From the NCBI RefSeq assembly GCF_963576545.1, contig NC_083639.1, forward strand, positions 28,499,329 to 28,563,328: a DNA stretch of 64,000 bases, given 5' to 3'. The position numbers and the translations under genes were made by a program. This DNA comes from Limanda limanda. Taxonomy: Eukaryota; Chordata; Actinopteri; Pleuronectiformes; Pleuronectidae. Below, in pieces: positions 12,201 through 20,240 of this stretch. Positions within the stretch are counted from its first letter, which is position 1, and each line of letters starts with the position of its first letter. The notes below the pieces were generated by a model that did no database searches, was not told the DNA's origin, and saw only the letters and a list, made by a program, of their open reading frames with translations.

Positions 12201-12979
12201 GTTTTATCTGTATATTCAGGCCTGCAATAGTCTGATAAAGGGTTTTTAGGCTGATTCTATAGTCTATTAGGTGCTTAAAGTAGGACTCATAACAGTAACA
12301 GTTTTAATAGTATAAACATACAAACAACAACTAGCCCCTATACCAACCACCTGTCCTGGGTACTCACAAATCCATATTTAGTTAGATTAATGAGTGAATG
12401 GGTACATTGTGTTTATTTATCCAACAGATCCAACATTTTATAAATACATTATTGTCTTCATGACAATTTTGAGAAATTGATGTCAGTAAATGTGAGTCCA
12501 TGTCAGTGACCAGAATTAACAGTTTATTTTTTAATATAACACAGCATGTACAGCTTATAAGAAAATGGAATCAAAATCCTCTTTCCCACTGACCATTTCA
12601 GGCAGAATGCACAAATCAGTGCTTTCTTGGCAATGTAATTGTATAAATTAGTTTTCTTATACTTTAGAAGCTAGTTTATACTGTACAGAACTTGTAACTT
12701 TGGATTATAACTCTTACACACTTTGTCATTACAAATTTGTTTTTCTGACCACTTAAAGGTACAACTGCCCAAAAGAAGAAAACACCCTGGAAGCAGACAG
12801 AGGTGGAGGCAGTGGAAAGCCACATGAATCGATTCATCACATCTTGTATTATTCCAGCAAAGTTTGACTGTGAGAAGTGTATAAGAGCTGAACCAGAAGC
12901 TCTTAATGACCGGAGCTGGCAGAATGTGAAATTCTACATATATAACCGCATTACAGCCAACAAGAGGAAATTTAGTTAA
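144..12979 (+). CDS. KMT5A-like SET-domain / zinc-finger protein, 13 exons, with a five-fold tandem exon
   Basis: Spliced model: 142-246, 440-602, 732-924, 1874-1978, 3634-3738, 4772-4876, 6857-6961, 8292-8396, 10179-10235, 10612-11143, 11482-11616, 11880-11984, 12759-12979. Every junction is GT-AG, phases agree throughout, and the frame from the ATG at 144 is 677 codons plus TAA. Residues ~33-147 are a SET domain closest to KMT5A (H4K20 monomethyltransferase): GRGVFA (36-41), GDFVVQYRGD, CVDASRED (89-96), GRLVN (100-104), GVPHL (121-125) and TYDYG (140-144). Residues 154-328 are five acidic 35-residue repeats. A zinc finger uses C444, C447, H457 and H462. Residues ~605-677 form a basic C-terminal domain. 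A nuclear chromatin or DNA-binding role is inferred. The canonical KMT5A NHS motif is replaced by NDEH. The true start may lie upstream, since the first visible exon has a strong acceptor. From memory, teleosts have many uncharacterised SET/zinc-finger proteins like this. Confidence 0.85.
440..602 (+). CDS. SET domain exon A (GRG motif, GDFVVQYRGD)
   Basis: The acceptor TTTACAG ends at 439 and the donor GTAAGA starts at 603. The exon encodes the S-adenosylmethionine-binding GRGVFA motif and KGDFVVQYRGD, followed by KWRGKTWW; the true junction residue is Cys89, formed across the intron. Frame and residue order match KMT5A-type SET domains. Confidence 0.9.
732..924 (+). CDS. SET domain exon B (VNDEH, TYDYG catalytic half)
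   Basis: The acceptor CTCAAG ends at 731 and the donor GTATGT starts at 925. The exon completes Cys89 and encodes VDASRED, GRLVNDEH, NGVPHLCVFALDDI and EEITYDYG. The tyrosine of YDYG, which is catalytic in SET enzymes, is present. The NHS triad found in KMT5A is NDE here. The exon ends in phase 0 after CPWRTQ. Confidence 0.9.
925..1873 (+). other. Intron 3, unique sequence with a possible DNA-transposon remnant
   Basis: An AT-rich intron between the SET domain and the first acidic exon. The only recognisable content is the element-like segment at 1581-1700. The 61-codon open frame at 1443-1628 runs into that segment and is not a gene. Confidence 0.7.
1581..1700. mobile_element. Possible hAT-like terminal-repeat remnant
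   Basis: One end reads GGGCTGTCCCAATTTGATGG and the other, reverse-complemented, begins CCCGAACCCATTTCGCCCCT. Both resemble the GGGCTGTCCCAATT... termini of short non-autonomous DNA transposons common in teleosts. No clear target-site duplication is seen. Confidence 0.35.
1874..1978 (+). CDS. Tandem acidic exon, copy 1 of 5
   Basis: A 105-bp, phase 0-0 exon of 35 codons with core TMEEDDSDPVHSESLIDG. The acceptor is TTTGTTTACAG and the donor is GTAAGTTC. It differs from the other four copies in its upstream flank, which is unique sequence and not the 243-bp spacer, so it marks the left end of the array. It is rich in Glu, Asp and Ser; no function is recognised. Confidence 0.85.
1979..3633 (+). 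repeat. Intronic repeat block 1: five units plus 243-bp spacer
   Basis: Units, measured from the landmark GGTCCCCACAATGAAC, start at 2071, 2396, 2693, 3018 and 3343 (spacings 325, 297, 325, 325). The last unit breaks off into the 243-bp spacer at 3391-3633, which ends in the acceptor of exon copy 2. Each unit contains three (G)GTCCCCAC motifs. Confidence 0.92.
3634..3738 (+). CDS. Tandem acidic exon, copy 2 of 5
   Basis: Near-identical 105-bp phase 0-0 exon with acceptor TTGTTGTTACAG and donor GTAAGTTC. Compared with copy 1 the VHSES segment reads VNSES. It is preceded by the 243-bp spacer shared by copies 2-5. Confidence 0.85.
3739..4771 (+). repeat. Intronic repeat block 2: three units plus spacer
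   Basis: Units start at 3831, 4156 and 4481 (spacings 325, 325), then the spacer runs 4529-4771. This is the shortest block of the array. Confidence 0.92.
4772..4876 (+). CDS. Tandem acidic exon, copy 3 of 5
   Basis: Same exon, phase 0-0, same splice sites. It has VNSES like copy 2 and an Ile-to-Met change near the start (TTSMTVD). It is the only copy with that second replacement. Confidence 0.85.
4877..6856 (+). repeat. Intronic repeat block 3: six units plus spacer
   Basis: Units start at 4969, 5266, 5591, 5916, 6241 and 6566 (spacings 297, 325, 325, 325, 325), then the spacer runs 6614-6856. The second unit repeats the exon-proximal lead (CTGTGTGTGAACAATTAGG, near 5240), suggesting unequal exchange that copied the first unit. 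Confidence 0.92.
6857..6961 (+). CDS. Tandem acidic exon, copy 4 of 5
   Basis: Same 105-bp exon with identical splice sites and phase. It encodes VHSES, as copies 1 and 5 do, but uses a GTC valine codon where copy 1 has GTT. Confidence 0.85.
6962..8291 (+). repeat. Intronic repeat block 4: four units plus spacer
   Basis: Units start at 7054, 7351, 7676 and 8001 (spacings 297, 325, 325), then the spacer runs 8049-8291. Confidence 0.92.
8292..8396 (+). CDS. Tandem acidic exon, copy 5 of 5
   Basis: Same exon; its bases match copy 4 as far as I can read. It is the last copy. The intron after it holds repeat units up to about 10043 and then passes into unique DNA with no spacer. Confidence 0.85.
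8397..10043 (+). repeat. Intronic repeat block 5: five units, truncated, no spacer
   Basis: Units start at 8489, 8814, 9108, 9405 and 9730 (spacings 325, 294, 297, 325). The last unit ends within TTTTTCAAAAGTA near 10043 and changes abruptly to unique AT-rich DNA. This is the right edge of the higher-order repeat. Confidence 0.9.
10179..10235 (+). CDS. Short linker exon
   Basis: A 57-bp phase 0-0 exon. The acceptor region reads TTACAGAG; using the second AG (10177-10178) gives an open frame FENETETFVPKLRRTKSIL, whereas the first AG would introduce a stop. The donor GTAAGT starts at 10236. It is less certain than its neighbours because it is short. Confidence 0.7.
10612..11143 (+). CDS. Acidic linker plus C2H2 zinc-finger exon
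   Basis: A 532-bp exon (phase 0 to phase 1) with acceptor TTTTTTTAG and donor GTATGT. The first ~80 residues are Asp/Ser-rich, then comes a lysine stretch (FKKKGGKG). The zinc finger has spacing C-x2-C-x9-H-x4-H (HYCLYC ... HLERAH), followed by DVAKALSFPKGSKEKK and GNRGNFAHN. I recall this finger-plus-motif combination from many uncharacterised teleost proteins, often in tandem with KMT5A-like SET domains. Confidence 0.85.
11482..11616 (+). CDS. Proline-rich symmetric exon, copy A
   Basis: A 135-bp phase 1-1 exon; acceptor TTTTCATAG, donor GTGACC. It encodes EETFPHTERDEM, LPQPPKRQ and MRPSS. The next exon encodes the same series of motifs, so the pair arose by exon duplication. Confidence 0.75.
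11880..11984 (+). CDS. Proline-rich symmetric exon, copy B
   Basis: A 105-bp phase 1-1 exon; acceptor CTTTTATAG, donor GTAAAC. It encodes EESLPPTERNEM, QPQPPNKP and MRPSS, homologous to the previous exon but 30 bp shorter between the PQPP and MRPSS blocks. The intron DNA after both exons is also alike (ATGTCAG, TTATGT, GCTTCTTTC in the same order), so the duplication included flanking intron. Confidence 0.75.
12759..12979 (+). CDS. Last coding exon: basic C-terminal domain and stop
   Basis: The acceptor CTTAAAG ends at 12758, with a pyrimidine-rich tract before it. The exon encodes KTPWKQTEVEAVESHMNRFI, PAKFDCEKC, EPEAL, RSWQNVKFYIYNRIT and ends KRKFS plus TAA. The pattern (Trp, helix, Cys-Glu-Lys-Cys, Trp, YNRIT, Lys/Arg tail) matches a C-terminal module I recall from large teleost proteins with KMT5A-like or zinc-finger N-termini. 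Whether it binds DNA is inference. Confidence 0.85.
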
Positions 12980-13350
12980 TAATAGGAAGATTACCACCTA
13001 TCTGGTATGGCAGATACTAACTTGGTCTACTGAAAATGTTTATTTACTATGACTAAGGCATTTAAAAAAAATGTATTTTATTGTTCTGTTCTGAAGTGCC
13101 AATAATAGCCAACATTTTTGTTATTTTAAATTCTAAAATATATATATATATTTTTTTTTTTACTAAAAGAGTTATGTTAAAAGGAAGGATCGGTAAAACT
13201 TGAGATTTTATTTGTTTACAAAAAATCCTGTCTTTCCCTACAACTCAGATAACTTGAATTTTGTCTTTCATTCGACCAAATATTTTGAAAGTGATTGAAT
13301 AGCAGTAAGCTGTTGCTCTGCAGTTGGCTGTAATTAAAAATATCTTACAA
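12980..13350 (+). other. Probable 3' untranslated region
   Basis: AT-rich DNA after the stop. No canonical AATAAA is seen close by; ATTAAA at 13333-13338 is the best candidate polyadenylation signal. The end of the transcript is a guess. Confidence 0.35.
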
Positions 13351-13694
13351 ATTTGACTGAATAAGATTTATTCTTTGTACGGATGTAGATAGATGTCACT
13401 GTTTGATATGTTAATATTCACTTCAACCGCATAACACTAATAGTCCTATCAAATTCTGCTTCATTGTAAGGCAGAGTTCATTAACAGCAAGATGTTCTGT
13501 GCAAAGTGATGCTTTGCATCCCTATCACCATTTAAAGGCCTCATGTTATATCGCTACATTATCTATCAACAACTGAGCCAAGATTGATTTTTCTTCTTTG
13601 GTTTAGACTAAACAAACTGCTCTAACAAATGTAATAATGGAAGGACTTACAGTATCAGTAGTAATATATATATATGTAATAATGCGTTATTGAA

Positions 13695-13930
13695 GCAAGG
13701 TCCCCATCAGTCTTATGACAAGTTGTGTGAGTCATGCAAATGATATGTAAATAAGGTCCCCATCAGCCATACCTACCCGTTTTTTCTTCGGTCCCCATTT
13801 TGCACAGTCAAAATACTACTTCATAAATTTAGATATTTTAAGTTGTGTATGTACTAACAGAATTTTTTTTAGTGCCCCTGATTTTTTTCATACCTCAAAT
13901 ACCTCTAGAAAGGGTGGTCCCCACAGATGA
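13695..13930 (+). repeat. Degenerate GGTCCCCA cluster downstream of the gene
   Basis: Four GGTCCCCA(T/C) words occur within ~230 bp, with AAGTTGTGTG between them as in the intronic units. It looks like a diverged relative of the intronic array outside the gene. Confidence 0.5.
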
Positions 13931-13967
13931 TGACAACAAGTTCGAGGCCCGCAGACCATGGAAACCA

Positions 13968-13970
<3 letters not shown>

Positions 13971-14007
<37 letters not shown>
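13971..14007 (+). repeat. (TG)18 microsatellite
   Basis: Uninterrupted TG dinucleotides immediately after the GGTCCCCA cluster. Confidence 0.95.
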
Positions 14008-14009
<2 letters not shown>

Positions 14010-15960
14010 TTTGACATGATTTATAATGTATTAAGCCCCAGCCGAGCGCTCCTGATGTTCAGGTCTTACTGAAAAGAAGCCTCAGCAGCAGCAGATTTAA
14101 TGTGTTGTGTCCTCGCAGTTTAAGAAGGCTAAGCTCCACTGACACTGTGTGGGCAACAACCTGCGTTTCACAACACAAAAGCACAGTCGGGTCTTTGAAG
14201 ACACACTCTGGCAAAGTCACACAGCCCCCAAGTTCGCCAGGGCATCCATCGAAATGACTCCTAATGACAATCCTCCTCCTCCTCCGACCTTCACTTAGCT
14301 CCCTCACTTCATCCACAGGTCACAGGATCATGTGGTGGCGGCTCCGACCTTTTCCACTCGTCAGCAGGTGTTGGTGAAATCTCTCCGATTAGAGCTGCTC
14401 ACGCTGGAGGAGCAAACTCACAACTCTTCAAACACGACACGAAAATATCTTGCTATATGCAGATGTGGTAAACAGACATTTCACTCTCGCATGTGAACCT
14501 TCCCCTGTCATTGTCTCAGGTTGTTTGGAAAAGTTTTGTGATCGTTGCATATACAGAGCAGAGTGTAAAGCCCCTGGAGGCACTTTGGATATATCTCACA
14601 TCGGGCTATAGAAATGAAACTGAGTTAATAATAACATTAAAATGTCACTTTTCACAAAATCAAATGGAACTCAGAGGGGAAATTTACAGGATTTAACGTG
14701 AATGATGATTCTGTTCTATACGTTCTTCAGACCTATCTTCATTTATCTTAGTACACCGACTGTGTCATGTCAAGATGTCTGCTGTGAAAAAAAGTCTATT
14801 TAAGCAGCTTCCTCCCTTATGTAAAGTCAATGAAGAGACATGCAGGCAATTAAAATCAATTTGAACAAACACGAGGAAGAGCTCGAAGGGGAGTGACGTC
14901 CTCTCGCCTCTTGGTCTGAAAGGTTCAACGTGAAGCTGCAATATTATGTTTGAATTTCATTATGGACTCTTTGGAAGACGAGTAAAAAAAAAAAAGCACT
15001 GCAGTTGTTAAATCCTCTCATAACAGAAGCAGGGATTAGTGTCTCAGCAGCCTGGTGTGGTTAAACATGTCTGTTCCTCTTCAAGGAGAAAAAGGCAAAG
15101 TTCACACTATGACTTAAACTGGAATCTTAAACTATAAAATAACATGACTTGTAATTTGTTCTCGGGTCTGTTGAGAGTTTCAAGTCAAAGTATCTCCAAT
15201 GATTTATGAAGACCTCGGAGTTCATGGAGTAGAGATGTAGAGTTTAGTTTCATCTGTGTCACTGAGGATGTTAGCAAATAAAATAGTATATGGAGGAAAT
15301 AGCAGGGAACCCACACAGCGTCCCTGGGGAACACCGAGAGGCGAGTCATGTTTCAGACACATTATTCAAGTTTGAAACTGGTTTATAACATCAGAACATC
15401 TAATATCTCAGGGCGGTAAAAGAAAATGTTGTAATAAGTTAAGAATAAGGATGTAATTCATCATATTAGCTCTAAGGAATATACTTAAGTCTGGATTTTG
15501 AAAGTTTTGGTGTATCAGGGGCTTTTTGCCGTAATAGAAACGTCCTGCACGTCCGGAGGTGACTTTGCTCACAAACCCTTCACATTTCAAATCAGATATC
15601 TGTGTGTGGAAGGATGTTGGGTTTAGTAGTTAATCAATGATAGAGAACAAAGCCCCGGAGAGATCTCCACTATCCTCTGGAACAATATGAGAGCAGTGTG
15701 TCCTCCTCTCACAGTTTAACCACATCGTCTTTTTACAGGTCACAGACTTTTTGGTTTGGTCCAGGGCTTCACGTTGCTGCAGGACATTTACAGGAGCTAC
15801 TCGGTCAAACAGGCTTCTACCAGTCTGCTAGATAATGTCGTGTATTCGTTAGAGTAGAACATGTTGGTGTGTGTTCAAAACATAATGACGGGCTTACGTT
15901 TATGATACCTGCCTTCTGGACTCTCAGACATTCTCAGAGAGTCCTCCAGATGTTTATCTT
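14008..15960. other. No gene recognised
   Basis: Open frames here are short and match no family I know. A run of CTCCTCCTCCTCC near 14270 and a poly-A near 14982 are the only simple-sequence features. Confidence 0.6.
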
Positions 15961-15989
15961 AGAAGTTCTCTACCTTTTTGAAATGACCT

Positions 15990-16310
15990 TTGACTCTCAG
16001 AGTGACCTCTCACTTGCTAATGGATGGGAGTAGAAGGAATGTTCTTGACCAATGTGTCTTCATGTTCGGACACAAAAACATGTCCCTCTTTAGTCAGAGA
16101 TCCCATGGGGGACGCCATTTACCTGAAGTCATGGGCGGAACCAATCTCTCTATATATACTGTGTGTCCGACCCCTGCAAGTCAGACTTCACCATTTGGCC
16201 TGGGTGATTTCTCCGAGTTCTAGAGCTCGTCCTGACCTGTAAAACTTCTGTGTAATAAACATTATTATACTTGTTAGTACTGGGTCCGCGTTCCTTTCCT
16301 TCACCATCAA
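15990..16310 (+). mobile_element. Candidate LTR (solo or fragment) of a retroelement
   Basis: In LTR order there is a CCAAT-type box (GGAACCAATC, about 16137), a TATA box (TCTATATATACT, about 16149), roughly 100 bp of possible R region with GAGTTCTAGAGCTCG, then TGTAATAAAC (about 16250) as polyadenylation signal. The layout and wording resemble teleost endogenous-retrovirus LTRs as I remember them. No primer-binding site, gag, pol or env is found, and the ends are not defined, so this is at most a solo or partial LTR. Confidence 0.45.
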
Positions 16311-16735
16311 CTTCTACAACCACATCAACCTCTCGGCTGACCAGAAATACACGTCAATAGCGTGAAAGAGTGATGACTCAACACATTCATGTGGTTTCAG
16401 TGGACACACACAAACTCTGCATGCAGCCGAGTTGGTGTAACACTCATTCAAAGACGGAGAATCAGAACAGCATCAGAAATAACTAAAGATATTCCATTGC
16501 TTCTCTATTTTTATCATCCACTCAGTGTCATCGAACTAACACAGTGTAACATGAGCCTTGGGAAATCACATGTGGCTTTAAGGATATAGAAACACCTCCT
16601 GAATACAACCGCACAGCTAGAAACAGCTGAGTCAGGACCCGGAGGGGGGGGGGGCAGCTGGCAAATTAATATCGGCCCCCGACCCTCCTCGTTTTCCTGC
16701 AGAAGGTAATATCCCGAGTTATGAAGGTGTCAGCA

Positions 16736-16740
<5 letters not shown>

Positions 16741-16802
<62 letters not shown>
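16741..16802 (+). repeat. (AG)31 microsatellite
   Basis: Uninterrupted AG dinucleotides. An 11-bp G run lies ~90 bp upstream (16644-16654). Confidence 0.95.
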
Positions 16803-16805
<3 letters not shown>

Positions 16806-16917
16806 TATGATACAGTGGCTGAGGGAAAAGCTCGGGGGCTGTGTGTTTATTCAATGAGTTTATTCCTGAGTCAATGGAAGTTAGAGGACGAGGTTTAAAC
16901 TGAGGCCACAGGAACTT

Positions 16918-16957
16918 CCTCTGGGAATAATAAAGTATTATCTTATCTTATCTTAAT
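16918..16957 (+). repeat. Possible retroposon 3' tail with TCTTA repeats
   Basis: CTCTGGGAATAATAAAGTA is followed by TTATCTTATCTTATCTTA. An AATAAA signal next to a short tandem repeat is the usual end of teleost non-LTR retroposons. No body is recognised upstream. Confidence 0.35.
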
Positions 16958-16959
16958 TA

Positions 16960-17984
16960 TAAGTTCTATTCTTTCTCTGCTTTTTTTGGATATAAATATT
17001 TTATGTTTTTTTAACAAAATGTTCAAATAAGTAATCAAATTAAATGATCTCATCTTATCTTAGATTCTAATTAACGTTGACCAGTTCATATTGGTTTCTA
17101 CATGTGTCTGAATATCTTGATCATAAAGTTCTAAATCATTTAATGAGAAATTCATGAAAATGTCGAATACACATTTTCACACAATGTTAAATAAAGTTAA
17201 AAAACAGTTCAATAGTTCTTAGGTTCTAGTAACCCACCTGTCCATCAAGTTTCAGGAAAGTCAGTGGAGTAGTTTTCATGTAACCTTGTTAAAAACAGCA
17301 ATGAAATCATAACGTCCTTGGCAGAGGTGATAAGACCTAAATGAAAAATATTAATAACAATAATAAACACCAGCTACCGCGTGATCTTACTTTCCAAGTT
17401 TGTAAAATGTATTTTCCATTAATCAAGAAACCTTTAACCACTTTATAACCTTTTAAAAAGTTTCTAAATTCAAAGGCTGTGGTCTTTGTTGACAGTATGA
17501 TCTGTGTTCCAGTTAATCAGTTCTCTCCTGGGAGGACTGGTTTCTTCTGGAGCTGAACACGCTCTTCACCCTGCCTCTGTGGAGCTGCTACATGACAGAG
17601 TTTCACGTACGTCTTCATCACGGCTGCGTCGCCGAGCGAGACGAAACGATTTCACGTCCCGAGACGAGGCTGAAGGAGTCGAGCTGACGAGCGACACGAG
17701 CCAATGAGCTCAACACGAAAACCAAATTAAGTGAAGTTCAGAGATCAGGACGAGTCCCGGTGGAAGAAGAGAAGCTGAGTCATGTTAATCAAACTCTGTG
17801 TAATCTCATCAGCTCTGATTCATTAAATAAAACTTAACCGCTGTCAATTCAAAGTCTGTAATGCGGTTAGAACTGTTATGAGTTGAGGTTTCATTTGTCT
17901 TTGAGCGATGAAGTACTTTGAAATGCAGAACTCAGCATTTTAAGCACCTCACATCACACACTCCTAACTACACACTCCTAACTA
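16960..17984. other. No gene recognised
   Basis: AT-rich at the left, moderate GC near 17.6 kb. Nothing is supported beyond short unrelated open frames. Confidence 0.6.
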
Positions 17985-18092
17985 CACACACCATTCATAC
18001 ACGGCCTGCACACAGCCAGCAAGGGCAATGTGGAGCCGGGGATCAAACCTCTGATTAGTGGACGACCCGCTCTACCTCCTAAGGTGAGGAGT
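17985..18092 (-). mobile_element. tRNA-related interspersed repeat (SINE-like) fragment
   Basis: Read on the minus strand it contains GAGGTAGAGCGGGTCGTCCA, then GGTTTGATCCCCGGCTCCA, which resembles a pol III B box, and later TGTATGAATGG. This order is that of a very common teleost repeat with a tRNA-like B-box region. The A-box half is degenerate. Confidence 0.5.
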
Positions 18093-18155
18093 ATTCAGCT
18101 GCAACATTCCACTTCACCACTAGATGTCACTAGATTATAGACACTGGACCTTTAA
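18093..18155 (+). mobile_element. End fragment of a TTAA-type MITE
   Basis: TTCAGCTGCAACA, CACCACTAGATGTCACTA and CACTGGACCTTTAA occur in the same order as in the right end of the complete element at 47847-48227. Only the right end is present, abutting the tRNA-related repeat. Confidence 0.6.
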
Positions 18156-20180
18156 GTATCCAAACATGACACATTTCGGTTGATCTGTGTCAGTTGTGTT
18201 GGTCTTTTGAATAAATTATAAATTAATCTCTGAGCCATCAGCTACAGATTATCCTCTGGGAGCATCGAACATGTCGACAGTGGTTAACTGGGCCGAGAGG
18301 ATAAAACCAGAACAAGAATCCATAACCAGCAACATGAGATGGAAATGGGGCAGAGCGACGATATCTGGATTGATATTTCATTAGGAAAAGAAAGAATAGA
18401 ATAGACAAGACAAGTTATTCCATTAAAGTTGAGTCCACATCAAGAAGAAAACTCACAAGACGACTGAATACATTTTATGATTATTTCAAAATGTATATTT
18501 GAGGCTTTTTACTTTGTGCTTTTTTATTATTATTCATTGAACTTGGTTTAGTGTCTTTCTATAAATTCTTCGTTATAGTTTCATAGGATTTTGTTCGGCT
18601 GCTGTTCTCATTTTAAATCATTTCTAAATACATTGAACTCGATCTGACTTGACGTCTCTTGACCGTTCGGCTCCTCAGTGATGGAGAGCAGAGCTGAGCG
18701 CTGGGCAGAGACTTAAGTAGTGAACAAAAATTTAAACTTAATTTATAATAAATGATGCAGACGCTGCCTCACCCACAAATCGGATGCACATTAGCTGCTG
18801 TTTCACTGGATTTCAAGAGTTTCATTCTGAAAATCGAGACCACTGACGGCTCACGTCAAACTTAGACTCACCAGTGATTAGGTGTTTGGTGCATTGAACA
18901 GAGGAGGAAGGATTGAGGATGACAAGCAGGAAGTCATTCTCGCTGTCCCTTTGGTGCTAAAAATTTAGTTTGACCAGAAGACAGGAATAAACATGTGATA
19001 GATCCAAACTTAATATTCCACTTAATAATAACAGCAGCAATAAAAACTTGGATAGAATTGATTATAAAGTCTGGAATAAAGCCTCAGTAACGTCGAAATG
19101 CTAAATTGTATTGCTTTTTTTTTATCAAACAGGTTGATCAACACGTTCTTCTCTTCTGATCATCCTTTCATCACCTTGAGTGTTAGCAGAGTTATGTTGG
19201 AACAACTGGACGGATAATCATGAAACTTGCAGGTAATCAAATCATCAAATATTGAAGCACATCCAGGAAAGCTTCTTCTATCGATTCCTTTCTCACTTCA
19301 TCATGTGACTTTAGTTTTTACTTTTATCATTTCAGCTCACGGATCTCCCAACTTCCTTTAACTCTCGGTGCACTAGGACTCTACTGGAAACTATGGGAAG
19401 GGATTGAAACCAAAACCAGTTCCTAGATAAATATAATACAACTATCCTACTGCCATTTCATATTATAATGTTGATTAGAGTAGAAACTGTGAAATATGCA
19501 TAAAAAGGAAGAAAATCTTCCACACAGAACTTTGTTTTCAGTCCAAACTGAATTTTATAATCAGGCTTCATAATTTCTGACTCATAGCTGATCAATGCTG
19601 TGACTTAATTATTCATAATGTGCATATTCAACTGTTACATCAGTCACTATGACTTAATGACAACTTAATTGGTTAACTGTAGGGGAAAAAACCTCAATGG
19701 GAAAAAGTCACACTCAATAGAAACGGAGTAAATGAACAGTGTGCTCATTCACTCCCCCCCATGCCCTTATTATATTATTGTTATTATCAGCGCTCGTACA
19801 GAGACGGTGGAAACAGCAGCTCAGCGGTGGATCCTCTCGAGGCTCCGAGCGCCGACAGGAACACGTCGTGTGAAAAGGCTCGAGGACGGAATCACGCCGA
19901 GCTGTGACAAATGTAATGAGCCTGGCACGGGGGGGGGGGGGGGGGCGGCGGTGTTTCCTTCAGGCAAACAATTAGAATCCAAGACTTGCCACTTAAAATA
20001 CTGTATGTTTGAATTCTGCATCAGAGCACAAAGCTCCTCTGAGTGTTGAAGCCACTGAAGTCGACAATCTGCAGCAGAACATGCTTCAGTTTAGTGCGAG
20101 AGTCAAACTACTTTTTACCCTGAAAGCTATTTCACATTTGAATCGTGAGTCTGAGTCCTACAAGTGAAGCCAAATCATTA
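18156..20180. other. No gene recognised; contains a 17-bp G run
   Basis: Ordinary non-coding DNA with no convincing exon. A run of 17 G lies at 19929-19945. Confidence 0.6.
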
Positions 20181-20240
20181 AGATCGCCCCCTGGTGGTTG
20201 GACATGTTAGTGGATGGGACATTGACCAAACCTGAAAGTC
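20180..20240 (+). repeat. Dispersed repeat with CCCCCTGGTGG core, copy 1
   Basis: GATCGCCCCCTGGTGGTTGG, then ATGTTAGTGGATGGGACATT and GACCAAAC. It shares this order with the copies near 39.3 and 51.2 kb. The reverse complement of 20186-20197 (CCACCAGGGGGC) matches the CTCF core. Confidence 0.6.

Noticed and set aside
12671..12997. 108-codon minus-strand frame
   Set aside because: It is antisense to the last coding exon, whose + strand frame fits the gene model.
17985..18092. tRNA gene on the minus strand
   Set aside because: Only a B-box-like part is present; no cloverleaf can be drawn, so it is a tRNA-related repeat.
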